Program-made: the position numbers and the translations under genes
The notes under the pieces: model-generated
The model's database searches: none
Seen by the model: only the letters and a program-made list of their open reading frames with translations
What the model was told of the DNA's origin: nothing
In this document: positions 10,128 to 19,338 of the stretch, piece by piece
Layout: the number at the start of each line of letters is the position of its first letter
Numbering within the stretch: the first letter of the stretch is position 1
From: Thauera sp. K11
GTDB taxonomy: Bacteria; Pseudomonadota; Gammaproteobacteria; Burkholderiales; Rhodocyclaceae
Direction: 5' to 3'
Length of the DNA stretch: 64,000 nt
Assembly (NCBI RefSeq): GCF_002354895.1
Contig: NZ_CP023439.1
Coordinates: 3,162,001 to 3,226,000 of the forward strand

Positions 10128-12053
10128 ATGCCCAAGCCGCCGAGACGCGTGCTGTCGATCATCCCGCCGATGACGCAGCTCAACACGCCCTACCCCTCCA
10201 CCGCCTACCTCACCGGCTTCCTGCGTTCGCGCGGAATCGACGCGGTGCAGGAGGACCTGGCGCTGGCGCTGGTGCTGCGCCTGCTCAGCAGCGCGGGGCT
10301 GGACGGGATCCGCGTGCGTGCGCAGGCATTGCCCGCGCGCAGGCGTTCGGCGGCGGTGGCTTTCTTCCTCGAGCACTTCGAGCGCTACCGGGCGACGATG
10401 GACCCGGCGATCGCCTTCCTGCAGGGGCGCGACACCACCATCGCGCACCGCATCGCCGGCCGCGCCTTCCTGCCGGAAGGGCCGCGCTTCGCCGCGCTCG
10501 ACGTGTATGTCGATCCGGACGATCCGACCGGCGGCGACCCGCTCGCCTGGGCCTTCGGCGCGCTCGGCACGCAGGATCGCGCCCGGCATCTGGCCACCCT
10601 GTACCTCAACGACGTCGCCGACGTGCTGCGCGACGCGGTGGATGCGCGCTTCGAGTTCGTGCGCTACGCCGAATTGCTGGCGCAGAGCCAGCCGACCTTC
10701 GAGCCGCTGGCCGCCGCGCTGGCCGCGCCGCCCAACCTGGTCGACGACACGCTGCGCGCGCTGGCCGTCGCCGCGCTCGAACGCCATGCGCCGCGCGTGG
10801 TGCTGCTGTCGGTGCCCTTCCCCGGCGCGGTGTATGCCGCCTTTCGCATCGCGCAGACGGTGAAGTCCTTCGATCCGGCCATCGTCACCGTGCTCGGCGG
10901 CGGCTTCGTGAATACCGAACTGCGCGAACTCGCCGAGCCGCGGGTGTTCGACTACTTCGACCACGTCACGCTGGACGCCGGCGAACGGCCGCTGCTGGCC
11001 CTGCTCGAGCACCTGGACGGCAAGCGCTCGCGCCAGCGCCTGGTGCGCACCTTCGTGCGCGAACCGGCCGACGGCGGCCAGCCGGCCCGCGTGCGCTACA
11101 TCGATTTCGCCGAGGCGGACGTCCCGTTCGCCGAGATCGGCACCCCGACCTGGGACGGCCTGCCCATCGACCGCTACCTGTCGGTGCTCGACATGCTCAA
11201 CCCGATGCACCGGCTATGGTCGGACGGACGCTGGAACAAGCTCACCGTGGCGCACGGCTGCTACTGGAAGAAGTGCAGCTTCTGCGACATCAGCCTCGAC
11301 TACATCTCGCGCTACGACGGCGCCACCGCGGCGACGCTGGCCGACCGCATCGACGCGATCATCGCCGAGACCGGCCAGACGGGCTTCCATTTCGTCGACG
11401 AGGCCGCGCCGCCGAAGGCACTGAAAGCCCTGGCGCTCGAACTGCTGGAACGCCGGCGTGCGATCTCGTGGTGGGGCAACATCCGCTTCGAGAAATCCTT
11501 CACCCCCGAGGTCTGCGGGCTCTTGGCCGACAGCGGCTGCATCGCAGTGTCGGGCGGGCTGGAGGTCGCCTCCGACCGGCTGCTGAAACTGATGAAGAAG
11601 GGCGTGTCGGTGGAACAGGTGGCGCGCGTCACGCACGGCTTCGCGGAGGCCGGCATCCTGGTCCACGCCTACCTGATGTACGGCTTTCCGACCCAGACCG
11701 TGCAGGACACGGTCGACGCGCTCGAATACGTGCGCCAGTTGTTCGAGGCCGGCTGCATCCACTCCGGCTTCTTCCACCGCTTCGCGTGCACCGTGCATTC
11801 GCCGGTGGGCATGCACCCGGAAGAATACGGCGTGACGCTGCAACCCTTGCCGCCGGTCAGCTTCGCCAAGAACGACGTCGGCTTCACCGACCCCACCGGC
11901 ACCGACCACGCCACGCTGGGCGCCGCGCTGAACAAGGCGCTGTACAACTTCATGCACGGCATCGGCCTGGACGAGGACGTGCGCGCCTGGTTCGGCGGCC
12001 GCGTGCCGCGCACCCGGGTGCCGCGCCACTTCATCGCACGCGCGCTGCGCTGA
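10128..12053 (+). CDS. B12-binding-type radical SAM protein
   Basis: A 641-residue protein. The N-terminal half begins VLSIIPPMTQLNTPYPSTAYL and includes PRVVLLSVPFPG and VTVLGGGFV, as in cobalamin-binding-domain radical SAM enzymes. The radical SAM core follows, with its cluster motif CYWKKCSFC at residues 378-386. That spacing is CX4CX2C rather than the usual CX3CX2C. HFVDEAAPP and a SGGLEVASDRLLKLMKKG segment follow as expected for the barrel. Substrate unknown. The frame opens 78 bases upstream, but the ATG at 10128 precedes the typical family start. It sits where pyruvate kinase would be expected between pgk and fba. Confidence 0.85.
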   Translation: MPKPPRRVLSIIPPMTQLNTPYPSTAYLTGFLRSRGIDAVQEDLALALVLRLLSSAGLDGIRVRAQALPARRRSAAVAFFLEHFERYRATMDPAIAFLQGRDTTIAHRIAGRAFLPEGPRFAALDVYVDPDDPTGGDPLAWAFGALGTQDRARHLATLYLNDVADVLRDAVDARFEFVRYAELLAQSQPTFEPLAAALAAPPNLVDDTLRALAVAALERHAPRVVLLSVPFPGAVYAAFRIAQTVKSFDPAIVTVLGGGFVNTELRELAEPRVFDYFDHVTLDAGERPLLALLEHLDGKRSRQRLVRTFVREPADGGQPARVRYIDFAEADVPFAEIGTPTWDGLPIDRYLSVLDMLNPMHRLWSDGRWNKLTVAHGCYWKKCSFCDISLDYISRYDGATAATLADRIDAIIAETGQTGFHFVDEAAPPKALKALALELLERRRAISWWGNIRFEKSFTPEVCGLLADSGCIAVSGGLEVASDRLLKLMKKGVSVEQVARVTHGFAEAGILVHAYLMYGFPTQTVQDTVDALEYVRQLFEAGCIHSGFFHRFACTVHSPVGMHPEEYGVTLQPLPPVSFAKNDVGFTDPTGTDHATLGAALNKALYNFMHGIGLDEDVRAWFGGRVPRTRVPRHFIARALR

Positions 12054-12102
12054 ACCTCCCGCGGCGGCCGCGGAAGGGCCGGCACGCGGAGCGCCGCGCC
12101 GT

Positions 12103-12501
12103 TCAGTTCGCCGGGTGGTACATGCCGTCCGTCTTGCGCCGGCCGCGCGAGACGCGGCGTTCGACCTGCTCGGGCTCGATCGCCAGCGCCTGGTGCGACC
12201 ACGGGTCGCGGCGCGCGTGGTGGCGCCGGTCGTCGAAGTGCGCATAGACGCAGGTGCAATCGAGCGAACTGCAGCCCTGCAGCGGAAGACGCGGCGCCTC
12301 GTTGGCCAGGAAGCGCTGGCCCTGCAGCTTGCGTGCCGCGACGCAGGCGCTGGACATGGCCGTGACCCCGACGCAGTGATAGGGATGCACGTCGCCCAAG
12401 GCGACACGCTCGTCTGCCTCGGTCTTGCCGCGGCGGAACAGGCGCATCATCGTCATCGCGACGACGATGGCCAGCGCGCCCCACAGAATTCCTTCAGCCA
12501 T
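12103..12501 (-). CDS. small membrane-anchored Cys-containing conserved protein of unknown function
   Basis: 132 residues. The N-terminal hydrophobic stretch ILWGALAIVVAMTMM is one likely membrane anchor. A soluble part follows with HPYHCVGV, SACVAARKLQGQRFLANEAPRLPL and GCSSLDCTCVYAHFDDRR. The four to six Cys and the paired His/Asp pattern recall a short conserved protein found in many betaproteobacteria, but I know no assigned function. A metal- or redox-related role is only a guess from the cysteines. It is convergent with the radical SAM gene and was probably gained or shuffled together with it next to the pyruvate kinase remnant. Confidence 0.7.
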   Translation of the reverse strand: MAEGILWGALAIVVAMTMMRLFRRGKTEADERVALGDVHPYHCVGVTAMSSACVAARKLQGQRFLANEAPRLPLQGCSSLDCTCVYAHFDDRRHHARRDPWSHQALAIEPEQVERRVSRGRRKTDGMYHPAN

Positions 12502-12666
12502 GGTTCTGCTCCACGATCCTGGGCGTCATTATAGCTTCATGGCGGACAGCGCTGCGTCCCGACGGCACCTTCGGCCCGGCGACGCCGCGTGGCAACGGCC
12601 GGCACCCGCGGCGGAACCCACACCGACAGACAGCAGGACCGGAGGCAACATGCCGCGCCACACCAA

Positions 12667-12765
12667 GTGCTCACCATCGGCGAACCGATCGGCGCCTCCG
12701 GAGGCACCGACACGCTGAAGATCGTGCGCGTGGGCGACCATCCGCCGCCGGGAACGCTGGAGTAG
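12667..12765 (+). pseudogene. pyk: C-terminal remnant of pyruvate kinase
   Basis: The frame ending at the TAG at 12763-12765 reads [20 protein letters not shown] followed by [19 protein letters not shown]-x-x-GGT-x-T-x-K is the extreme C-terminus of pyruvate kinase, which usually follows pgk and precedes fba in related genomes. In the frame just upstream (RRQHAAPHQ) the match fades, and no catalytic domain is present between pgk and this point. About 32 codons of a protein of roughly 480 remain. I infer that pyk was deleted or moved and the radical SAM and small membrane protein genes occupy the gap. A functional pyk would have to lie outside the window. Confidence 0.7.
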
Positions 12766-12874
12766 GGGGCCATTCATCCCCGCCGCCCGACCTGCCGCGT
12801 TACGGCCTCATTACGGCCGCGACGATCGTCCGTGCGATCGCACACGGGCATTTGTGACTATCCTCGAAGGGCCG

Positions 12875-12903
12875 TTCCGGCGCCGGAAGGCTCGGGCTAG
12901 AAT
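12875..12903 (+). promoter_or_regulatory. candidate fba promoter with palindrome over the -35 position
   Basis: A perfect 14-bp palindrome (TTCCGGCGCCGGAA, 12875-12888) ends 9 bases before TAGAAT (12898-12903), a good -10. The -35 position at 17-base spacing falls inside the palindrome, so a bound regulator could block or replace -35 contacts. fba starts 55 bases downstream. Confidence 0.4.
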
Positions 12904-12958
12904 CCGGGCTTCACTTCCCCCGCATCGCCGGCCCCGCCCGGCCCCTCGGAGATTCGAC

Positions 12959-14023
12959 ATGCCCCTCGTTTCCATGCGCCAGTTGCTCGACCACGCGGCT
13001 GAAAACAGCTACGGCCTGCCGGCGTTCAACGTCAACAACCTCGAACAGGTCCAGGCCATCATGGAAGCGGCAGCCGAGTGCGACAGCCCGGTGATCATGC
13101 AAGCCTCGGCCGGCGCGCGCAAATACGCCGGCGAAGCCTTCCTGCGCCACCTGATCGACGCCGCCATCGAAGCCTATCCGCAGATTCCCGTCGTCATGCA
13201 CCAGGACCACGGCCAGAGCCCGGCGGTGTGCATGGGGGCGATCCGCTCTGGCTTCTCCAGCGTGATGATGGACGGCTCGCTGCTCGAAGACGGCAAGACG
13301 CCGTCCTCCTACGACTACAACGTCGCCGTCACGCGCGAGGTGGTGAAGTTCTCGCACGCCATCGGCGTCACCGTGGAAGCCGAACTCGGCTGCCTGGGCT
13401 CGCTGGAAACCGGCCAGGCGGGAGAGGAAGACGGCATCGGCGCCGAAGGCACGCTGGACCACTCGATGCTGCTGACCGACCCCGACCAGGCCGCCGACTT
13501 CGTCAAGCAGACCGACTGCGACGCGCTGGCGATCGCCATCGGCACCAGCCACGGCGCCTACAAGTTCACCCGCAAGCCCACCGGCGACATCCTCGCCATC
13601 GAGCGCGTCAAGGCCATCCACGCGCGCATCCCCAACACCCACCTGGTGATGCACGGCTCCTCGTCGGTGCCGCAGGAACTGCTCGAGATCATCCGCCAGT
13701 ACGGCGGCGACATGAAGGAAACCTACGGCGTGCCGGTCGAGGAGATCCAGACCGCGATCAGGTTCGGCGTGCGCAAGATCAACATCGACACCGACATCCG
13801 CCTGGCGATGACCGGCGCGATCCGCAAGTTCCTGTCCGAGAACCCGTCCAAGTTCGACCCGCGCGAATTCAACAAACCGGCGCGCGAAGCCGCCAAGCAG
13901 GTGTGCAAGGCGCGCTTCGAGGCTTTCGGCTGCGCCGGCATGGCGAGCCGGATCAAGCCGGTGTCGCTGGAAAAGGTCGCCGCGCGCTACAAGGCCGGCG
14001 AGCTGGCCCAGGTCGTGCGCTGA
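12959..14023 (+). CDS. fba: fructose-bisphosphate aldolase, class II (Calvin subtype)
   Basis: Zn-dependent aldolase condensing dihydroxyacetone phosphate with glyceraldehyde 3-phosphate, and in the Calvin cycle with erythrose 4-phosphate. The 354-residue protein shows [11 protein letters not shown] (Zn-binding His), [22 protein letters not shown] and [10 protein letters not shown] followed by [10 protein letters not shown], typical of the CbbA-type class IIB enzymes. The start at 12959 has TCGGAG upstream. It is complete. A paralogue truncated after 62 codons ends the RuBisCO operon at 26191, so this gene must supply the aldolase for that operon. Confidence 0.96.
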   Translation: MPLVSMRQLLDHAAENSYGLPAFNVNNLEQVQAIMEAAAECDSPVIMQASAGARKYAGEAFLRHLIDAAIEAYPQIPVVMHQDHGQSPAVCMGAIRSGFSSVMMDGSLLEDGKTPSSYDYNVAVTREVVKFSHAIGVTVEAELGCLGSLETGQAGEEDGIGAEGTLDHSMLLTDPDQAADFVKQTDCDALAIAIGTSHGAYKFTRKPTGDILAIERVKAIHARIPNTHLVMHGSSSVPQELLEIIRQYGGDMKETYGVPVEEIQTAIRFGVRKINIDTDIRLAMTGAIRKFLSENPSKFDPREFNKPAREAAKQVCKARFEAFGCAGMASRIKPVSLEKVAARYKAGELAQVVR

Positions 14024-14042
14024 ACAAGCAACAAGGCGTGTC

Positions 14043-14061
14043 GGAGAGCGTTGCGCTCTCC
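14043..14061. repeat. hairpin downstream of fba
   Basis: GGAGAGC (14043-14049) and GCTCTCC (14055-14061) form a perfect 7-bp stem with a 5-base loop, 20 bases after the fba stop. There is no T-run. Confidence 0.6.
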
Positions 14062-14074
14062 CTCCTGCCACCGC

Positions 14075-14125
14075 GCCCATTTCTTCCGATTGATCGGTAC
14101 TCGCAGTCAATCGGAAAGGATGGGC
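14075..14125. repeat. 19-bp long inverted repeat upstream of the OLD nuclease gene
   Basis: Arms 14075-14093 and 14107-14125. The inner 10 bases TTCCGATTGA / TCAATCGGAA and the outer 6 GCCCAT / ATGGGC pair perfectly; of the three positions between them two are G-U compatible. The loop is 13 bases. It is either a strong fba terminator stem or an end structure of the inserted segment. Confidence 0.7.
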
Positions 14126-14160
14126 ATGTCTGCCCGGGAGACGGCTGAACTCGAACACAC

Positions 14161-14181
14161 GCAGACGCGGACCGCGTCTGC
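14161..14181. repeat. perfect 10-bp palindrome upstream of the OLD nuclease gene
   Basis: GCAGACGCGG (14161-14170) and CCGCGTCTGC (14172-14181) are exact inverted copies around one central base, 59 bases before the nuclease start. It could be an operator for that gene or part of an element end. Confidence 0.7.
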
Positions 14182-14239
14182 CTCATCCGCGAGTTGACGC
14201 CGGCGGAACGATACGAGAAATGGAACGAAGTGCCCAAAA

Positions 14240-16093
14240 ATGCGACTGCTGCACTACCTCGAAATCGAGAATTTCAAACGCTTCGGCGAAAAGCAGCGCA
14301 TTGAGCTGGATCATCCGGCCGTGCTCATCGGTCCCAACAACTGCGGCAAGACCAGCGCGATCCAGGCCCTGGCGCTGTGGTCCCAGGCCGTGCGCACGTG
14401 GTATGACGCACGTAAGGACTCGTCGGCCAAGGAGCGTACGGCGACCTCGTTGAACCGCCTGAACATTGTCGCCGTGCCGGTGCAGCGCACGCGATTCTTC
14501 TGGCACAACACGCAGGTGCGCAAGGGCAATAAGGACATTCCGCTCATCATCACTGTCGGGGTGGAATTCCAGGGGCAGATCCGACCGCTGCCGATGCGCT
14601 TCCGCAATCAGGGTGACGAATTGGTCTATTGCACCCCGGATAGCGATGTCGCCCGCGATCTCGAGTTGATCGCTCATTCCTCCTCGCTGCGGGTGGAGCT
14701 CCTATATCCGATGTCAGGGTTGGATACGGAAGAACCAATCCTCCAGCCAGGCCGCATCGACGTGTTGCTTGGCCAGGGGCGTACGGCGGACGTCCTGCGC
14801 AACCTGTGCCTATCGGTGGCCAGGTCTTCCGCCGAAGACTGGAACCGCATCGTTGGCCTGATGCGCCGCCTGTTTAACGTATCGCTGGAAGCACCAACGG
14901 AGACGGCACGGGGCAGCATTGCATTGCACTACCGCCAACCGGGAGTGAAAGAGGCGCTGGACGTGTCGTCGGCAGGCCGGGGCTTCCTTCAGATGCTGCT
15001 GGTGTTCGCTTATCTCTATTCACATAAACGCAGCGTCCTGCTGGTCGATGAACCGGACGCCCACCTGGAGATCTTGCGTCAAAAACAGGTTTATGTGCTG
15101 CTACGCGACATCGCGAGCGAGAACGGCTCTCAAGTCATTCTGGTGACTCACTCTGAGGTCATTCTCGACGAATCGCTGGACACCAATCTGACCTTGCTGC
15201 TGGAAGGCCAAGCCGACAACCTGGCAAAGAAGCAGGATATCCGCAACAGTCTCAAGCACTTCGGGGCGGAACACTACGTAAAGGCACGGGAGCGCGGCTA
15301 CGTACTTTACGTGGAAGGCGGCACCGACGTCGATATGCTGCGGGCGCTTGCCGAACACCTGAAGCATCCAGTGCTATCGATCTGGGACGAGCGCATCAAC
15401 TCCTTCTACGTACAGAACAACTATCCCTTGCAGGATGCGCAAGCCGAACTCGAGCGGGTAGAAGGAGGGTTCGGCGTAACCCCCCGCGACCACTTCAACG
15501 GCTTGCGTAACCTGCTCCCGGACCTGAAAGGTCTGGCAATCCTCGACAACGACGGCCAGAACCGGCAGGACCAGGATTTCGGCGCTTTGAGAATCCGCTA
15601 CTGGCGACGCTACGAGGCAGAAAACTATTTCGTCACCCCGGACGTGCTACGTCGATACGCGGAAAGTCAGTACCCGGCGGACGATCTGTTCTCGGTACAG
15701 ACACATGCCGCAATCCGCGAAGCACTTACCGAGGTGGTAACGGAATTGGTTTTCGACGGCAGCGCCGATGACTACCGCTTGTGGAGCGAGTCTCCCCCGG
15801 ATGCAAATCGTCTGGTCTGGGAAGCCAAGACCGAACGCCGCAAGCTCAGTATGCTTGCCGAGGAGTTCTTCCGACGGCTGGCACTGAAATTGGGCGGGTC
15901 GATGCTTCTCAAGAAAGGCGAATTGCACCGTTTGGCAGGACATTCCCCACTGACGGCAGCCGCGGAAACAGAGGTCCGAACAAAGCTCGATCAGTTGATG
16001 GAATTGTTCAAAGCGGCATACGGCCATGAAGAGGCGGCGGCCGAACCTGCGGCGGAGCGGGGCAGCAATGCTGCCGAGGCGACACGCGCCTGA
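14240..16093 (+). CDS. OLD-family ATP-dependent nuclease (AAA ATPase plus TOPRIM)
   Basis: 617-residue protein. The N-terminal ABC-type ATPase has Walker A GPNNCGKTSA (residues 31-40), a signature-like SAGRGFLQML, Walker B VLLVDEPDAHLE near 266-277 and an H-loop VILVTHSEVIL. The C-terminal TOPRIM domain has the acidic motif LYVEGGTDVDML near 354 and LAILDNDGQN near 433. This is the class 1 OLD layout, shared with phage P2 Old and Gabija GajA, proteins that act in defence against phage. No UvrD-like helicase partner is present, so it is a solitary OLD. Base composition is visibly less GC-rich than its neighbours and the ribosome site is weak, which suggests transfer. It separates fba from cbbR. 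Confidence 0.88.
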   Translation: MRLLHYLEIENFKRFGEKQRIELDHPAVLIGPNNCGKTSAIQALALWSQAVRTWYDARKDSSAKERTATSLNRLNIVAVPVQRTRFFWHNTQVRKGNKDIPLIITVGVEFQGQIRPLPMRFRNQGDELVYCTPDSDVARDLELIAHSSSLRVELLYPMSGLDTEEPILQPGRIDVLLGQGRTADVLRNLCLSVARSSAEDWNRIVGLMRRLFNVSLEAPTETARGSIALHYRQPGVKEALDVSSAGRGFLQMLLVFAYLYSHKRSVLLVDEPDAHLEILRQKQVYVLLRDIASENGSQVILVTHSEVILDESLDTNLTLLLEGQADNLAKKQDIRNSLKHFGAEHYVKARERGYVLYVEGGTDVDMLRALAEHLKHPVLSIWDERINSFYVQNNYPLQDAQAELERVEGGFGVTPRDHFNGLRNLLPDLKGLAILDNDGQNRQDQDFGALRIRYWRRYEAENYFVTPDVLRRYAESQYPADDLFSVQTHAAIREALTEVVTELVFDGSADDYRLWSESPPDANRLVWEAKTERRKLSMLAEEFFRRLALKLGGSMLLKKGELHRLAGHSPLTAAAETEVRTKLDQLMELFKAAYGHEEAAAEPAAERGSNAAEATRA

Positions 16094-16121
16094 CCGTTTC
16101 GAACGTAGCGCGCTCCAGTAC

Positions 16122-16151
16122 CCATAGCCGAGCGTCTCCCCGGGGCTATGG
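16122..16151. terminator. hairpin between convergent OLD gene and cbbR
   Basis: CCATAGCC (16122-16129) pairs with GGCTATGG (16144-16151) across a 14-base loop ending in CCCCGG. It lies between the two convergent stops and could terminate in both directions, but no T-run is evident. Confidence 0.45.
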
Positions 16152-16180
16152 TCGAACGTGCTCCGCAGCGGTAAGGCCGC

Positions 16181-17101
16181 TCAGCGCTCCATCGCGCGCA
16201 TCATCGCCGCGCCCTCGGTCTGCAGGAATTCCAGCAGCGCCTCCAGCGCCGGAGTCAGCGGCCGGTCGGCGCGGGCCACCACGTTCCATTCGCGGATCAC
16301 CGGCGTGTCCTGCAGGTCCAGGCGCTGCAGGCGGCCGTATTCCACCTCCATGGCGAAGGTGTGGTGCGACAGGAAGGCGATGCCCATGCCGGCCATCGCA
16401 GCCTGCTTCAGCGTCTCGTTGCTGCCCAACTGGTCGGCGGCCAGCGGCTTGACGCCGTTGGCGCGCAGGAAGCGTTCGAGGTTGTCGCGCGTACCCGAGC
16501 CCTGCTCGCGCAGCAGCAGGCGCTCGCCGGCCAGCGCCGCCACCGGGATGTTGCGCCTGGCCGCCAGCGGATGGCCCGGCCGTGCGACGAAGGACAGCCG
16601 GTGCGGCGCGAACGGGATGCGCCGCAGCGCCAGCCCGCGCGGCGGCTGCCCCATGATCGCCACGTCGACGCGGTTTTCCTGCAGCAGCGCATGCACGCGC
16701 TCGCGGTTGTCGACCGTCAGGCGGAACGAGATGTCCGGATGCCGGCGGCCGAACTCCGCCAGCAGGTGAGGCACGAAGTACTCCGCGGTGGTGATCGCCA
16801 CCACGTCCAGCGTGCCGGCCGCCACCCCCATGCGCGCCTTCAGTTCCACCTCGGCGCGCTCCAGCCCTTCCAGCGCCTCGCGCGCGGCGCGCAGCACGAT
16901 CTCGCCCGCCGTCGTCAGGTGGATTTCGCGCCGGCCGTCGACCAGCACCTGGCCGACGATGTCCTCCATGTCGCGGATCTGCATCGAGATCGCCGGCTGG
17001 GTCAGGTGCAGCAGGCGCGCCGCCTGCGTGAAGCTGGCGCTGTCGGCCACCGCCGCCAGCGCGCGCAATTGCCTGAGGGTGACGCGTTGCGCGAGCTTCA
17101 T
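16181..17101 (-). CDS. cbbR: LysR-type regulator of the Calvin operon
   Basis: 306-residue LysR regulator. The N-terminal winged helix-turn-helix reads VTLRQLRALAAVADSASFTQAARLL with LTQPAISMQI as recognition helix; the rest is the periplasmic-binding-like effector domain. It is divergent from cbbL with about 106 bp between starts, the classic CbbR arrangement, so it very likely activates the operon in response to a Calvin metabolite. I chose the ATG at 17101 (MKLAQRVTLRQLR), typical for CbbR; an ATG 12 codons upstream at 17137 would run across the shared promoter. A palindrome TCAGGAATCCTGA (17101-17113) overlaps its start. Confidence 0.93.
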   Translation of the reverse strand: MKLAQRVTLRQLRALAAVADSASFTQAARLLHLTQPAISMQIRDMEDIVGQVLVDGRREIHLTTAGEIVLRAAREALEGLERAEVELKARMGVAAGTLDVVAITTAEYFVPHLLAEFGRRHPDISFRLTVDNRERVHALLQENRVDVAIMGQPPRGLALRRIPFAPHRLSFVARPGHPLAARRNIPVAALAGERLLLREQGSGTRDNLERFLRANGVKPLAADQLGSNETLKQAAMAGMGIAFLSHHTFAMEVEYGRLQRLDLQDTPVIREWNVVARADRPLTPALEALLEFLQTEGAAMMRAMER

Positions 17102-17129
17102 CAGGAATCCTGATCTCGAATCCAAATAA

Positions 17130-18674
<1,545 letters not shown>

Positions 18675-18699
18675 ACCCCGGACCAGAGGAGACACGACC

Positions 18700-19125
18700 A
18701 TGCGCATCACCCAAGGCTGCTTTTCCTACCTGCCCGACCTCACCGACGCGCAGATCGCCGCCCAGGTCGACTATTGCCTCCGCCAGGGCTGGGCGGTGTC
18801 GCTCGAATACACCGACGACCCGCACCCGCGCAACACCTACTGGGCCATGTGGGGCCTGCCGATGTTCGACCTGCGCGACCCCGCCGGCGCGATGGCCGAA
18901 CTCGGGGCCTGCCGCGAAGCCAACCCCGAAACCTACATCCGCATCAACGCCTTCGATCCGACCCGCGGCTGGGAGACGGTGCGCATGTCCTTCATCGTCC
19001 AGCGCCCCGCCGCCGAACCGGGCTTCCGCCTCGTCCGCCAGGAAACGAAGGGCCGCAGCCTGCACTACACGATGGAAAGCTACGCGGTAGACCGAAGCCC
19101 CGAAGGCGCCCGCTACAACCGCTAG
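18700..19125 (+). CDS. cbbS: RuBisCO small subunit, red-type
   Basis: 141-residue small subunit beginning [19 protein letters not shown], with [16 protein letters not shown] and a C-terminal extension ([21 protein letters not shown]) that forms the beta-hairpin typical of red-type enzymes, which lack the long beta A-B loop of plant forms. It starts 25 bases after cbbL and is surely co-transcribed with it. A very stable hairpin element begins 36 bases after its stop, which may protect the cbbLS message and reduce read-through to cbbX. Confidence 0.97.
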   Translation: MRITQGCFSYLPDLTDAQIAAQVDYCLRQGWAVSLEYTDDPHPRNTYWAMWGLPMFDLRDPAGAMAELGACREANPETYIRINAFDPTRGWETVRMSFIVQRPAAEPGFRLVRQETKGRSLHYTMESYAVDRSPEGARYNR

Positions 19126-19161
19126 AAAAGCCCCACCGAGGTCGTCGCCACCGCCGCCGCA

Positions 19162-19262
19162 GGCCGGCGGGGCGTCTTGCAGAGCCGGGCGAGGACTGTC
19201 CGAGCCCCGAGCGAAGCGAGTGCGAGTTCCGCAGCCCGGCGGCGCAAGACGCCCCGCCGGCC
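19162..19262. repeat. long inverted repeat element A (cbbS-cbbX gap)
   Basis: Perfect 19-bp outer arms (19162-19180 and 19244-19262, GC-rich) enclose GCCGGGC/GCCCGGC (19184-19190, 19234-19240) and the shared core GGACTGTCCGAGCC ... GCGAGTTCCGCAGCC. One of six related elements in this window. Its position inside the operon suggests an effect on message processing or polarity. Confidence 0.85.
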
Positions 19263-19338
19263 GGCCAGCCCGCGCCGCCCTCCTCCAAAGGCCCACACAC
19301 ACAACGAAACGCCCCAGGAAACTCAGGAGACGCCCCTC

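Larger units (their letters stand above)
12502..12958. other. 457-bp gene-poor stretch: pyk remnant and fba promoter region
   Basis: No intact gene. It holds the C-terminal remnant of pyruvate kinase (12667-12765) and, at 12875-12903, a palindrome with a -10-like box ahead of fba. The part from 12538 to 12660 has an open frame of no recognisable content. Confidence 0.7.

Noticed and set aside
12538..12666. Open frame upstream of the pyruvate kinase remnant that might be more of pyk.
   Set aside because: No pyruvate kinase motif appears in any frame before about 12660, so only the C-terminal 33 codons were called.
14125..14187. A 20-codon frame starting MSARETAELE upstream of the OLD gene, and in another frame a protein-like stretch LIRELTPAERYEKWNEVPK running into it.
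   Set aside because: Too short, no ribosome site, and the second has no start. It could be a fragment of a lost gene but nothing I recognise.
19177..19338. N-terminal extension of cbbX through the hairpin element.
   Set aside because: The extension is Arg/Pro/Ser-rich, lies in the repeat, and a good ribosome site stands before the ATG at 19339.
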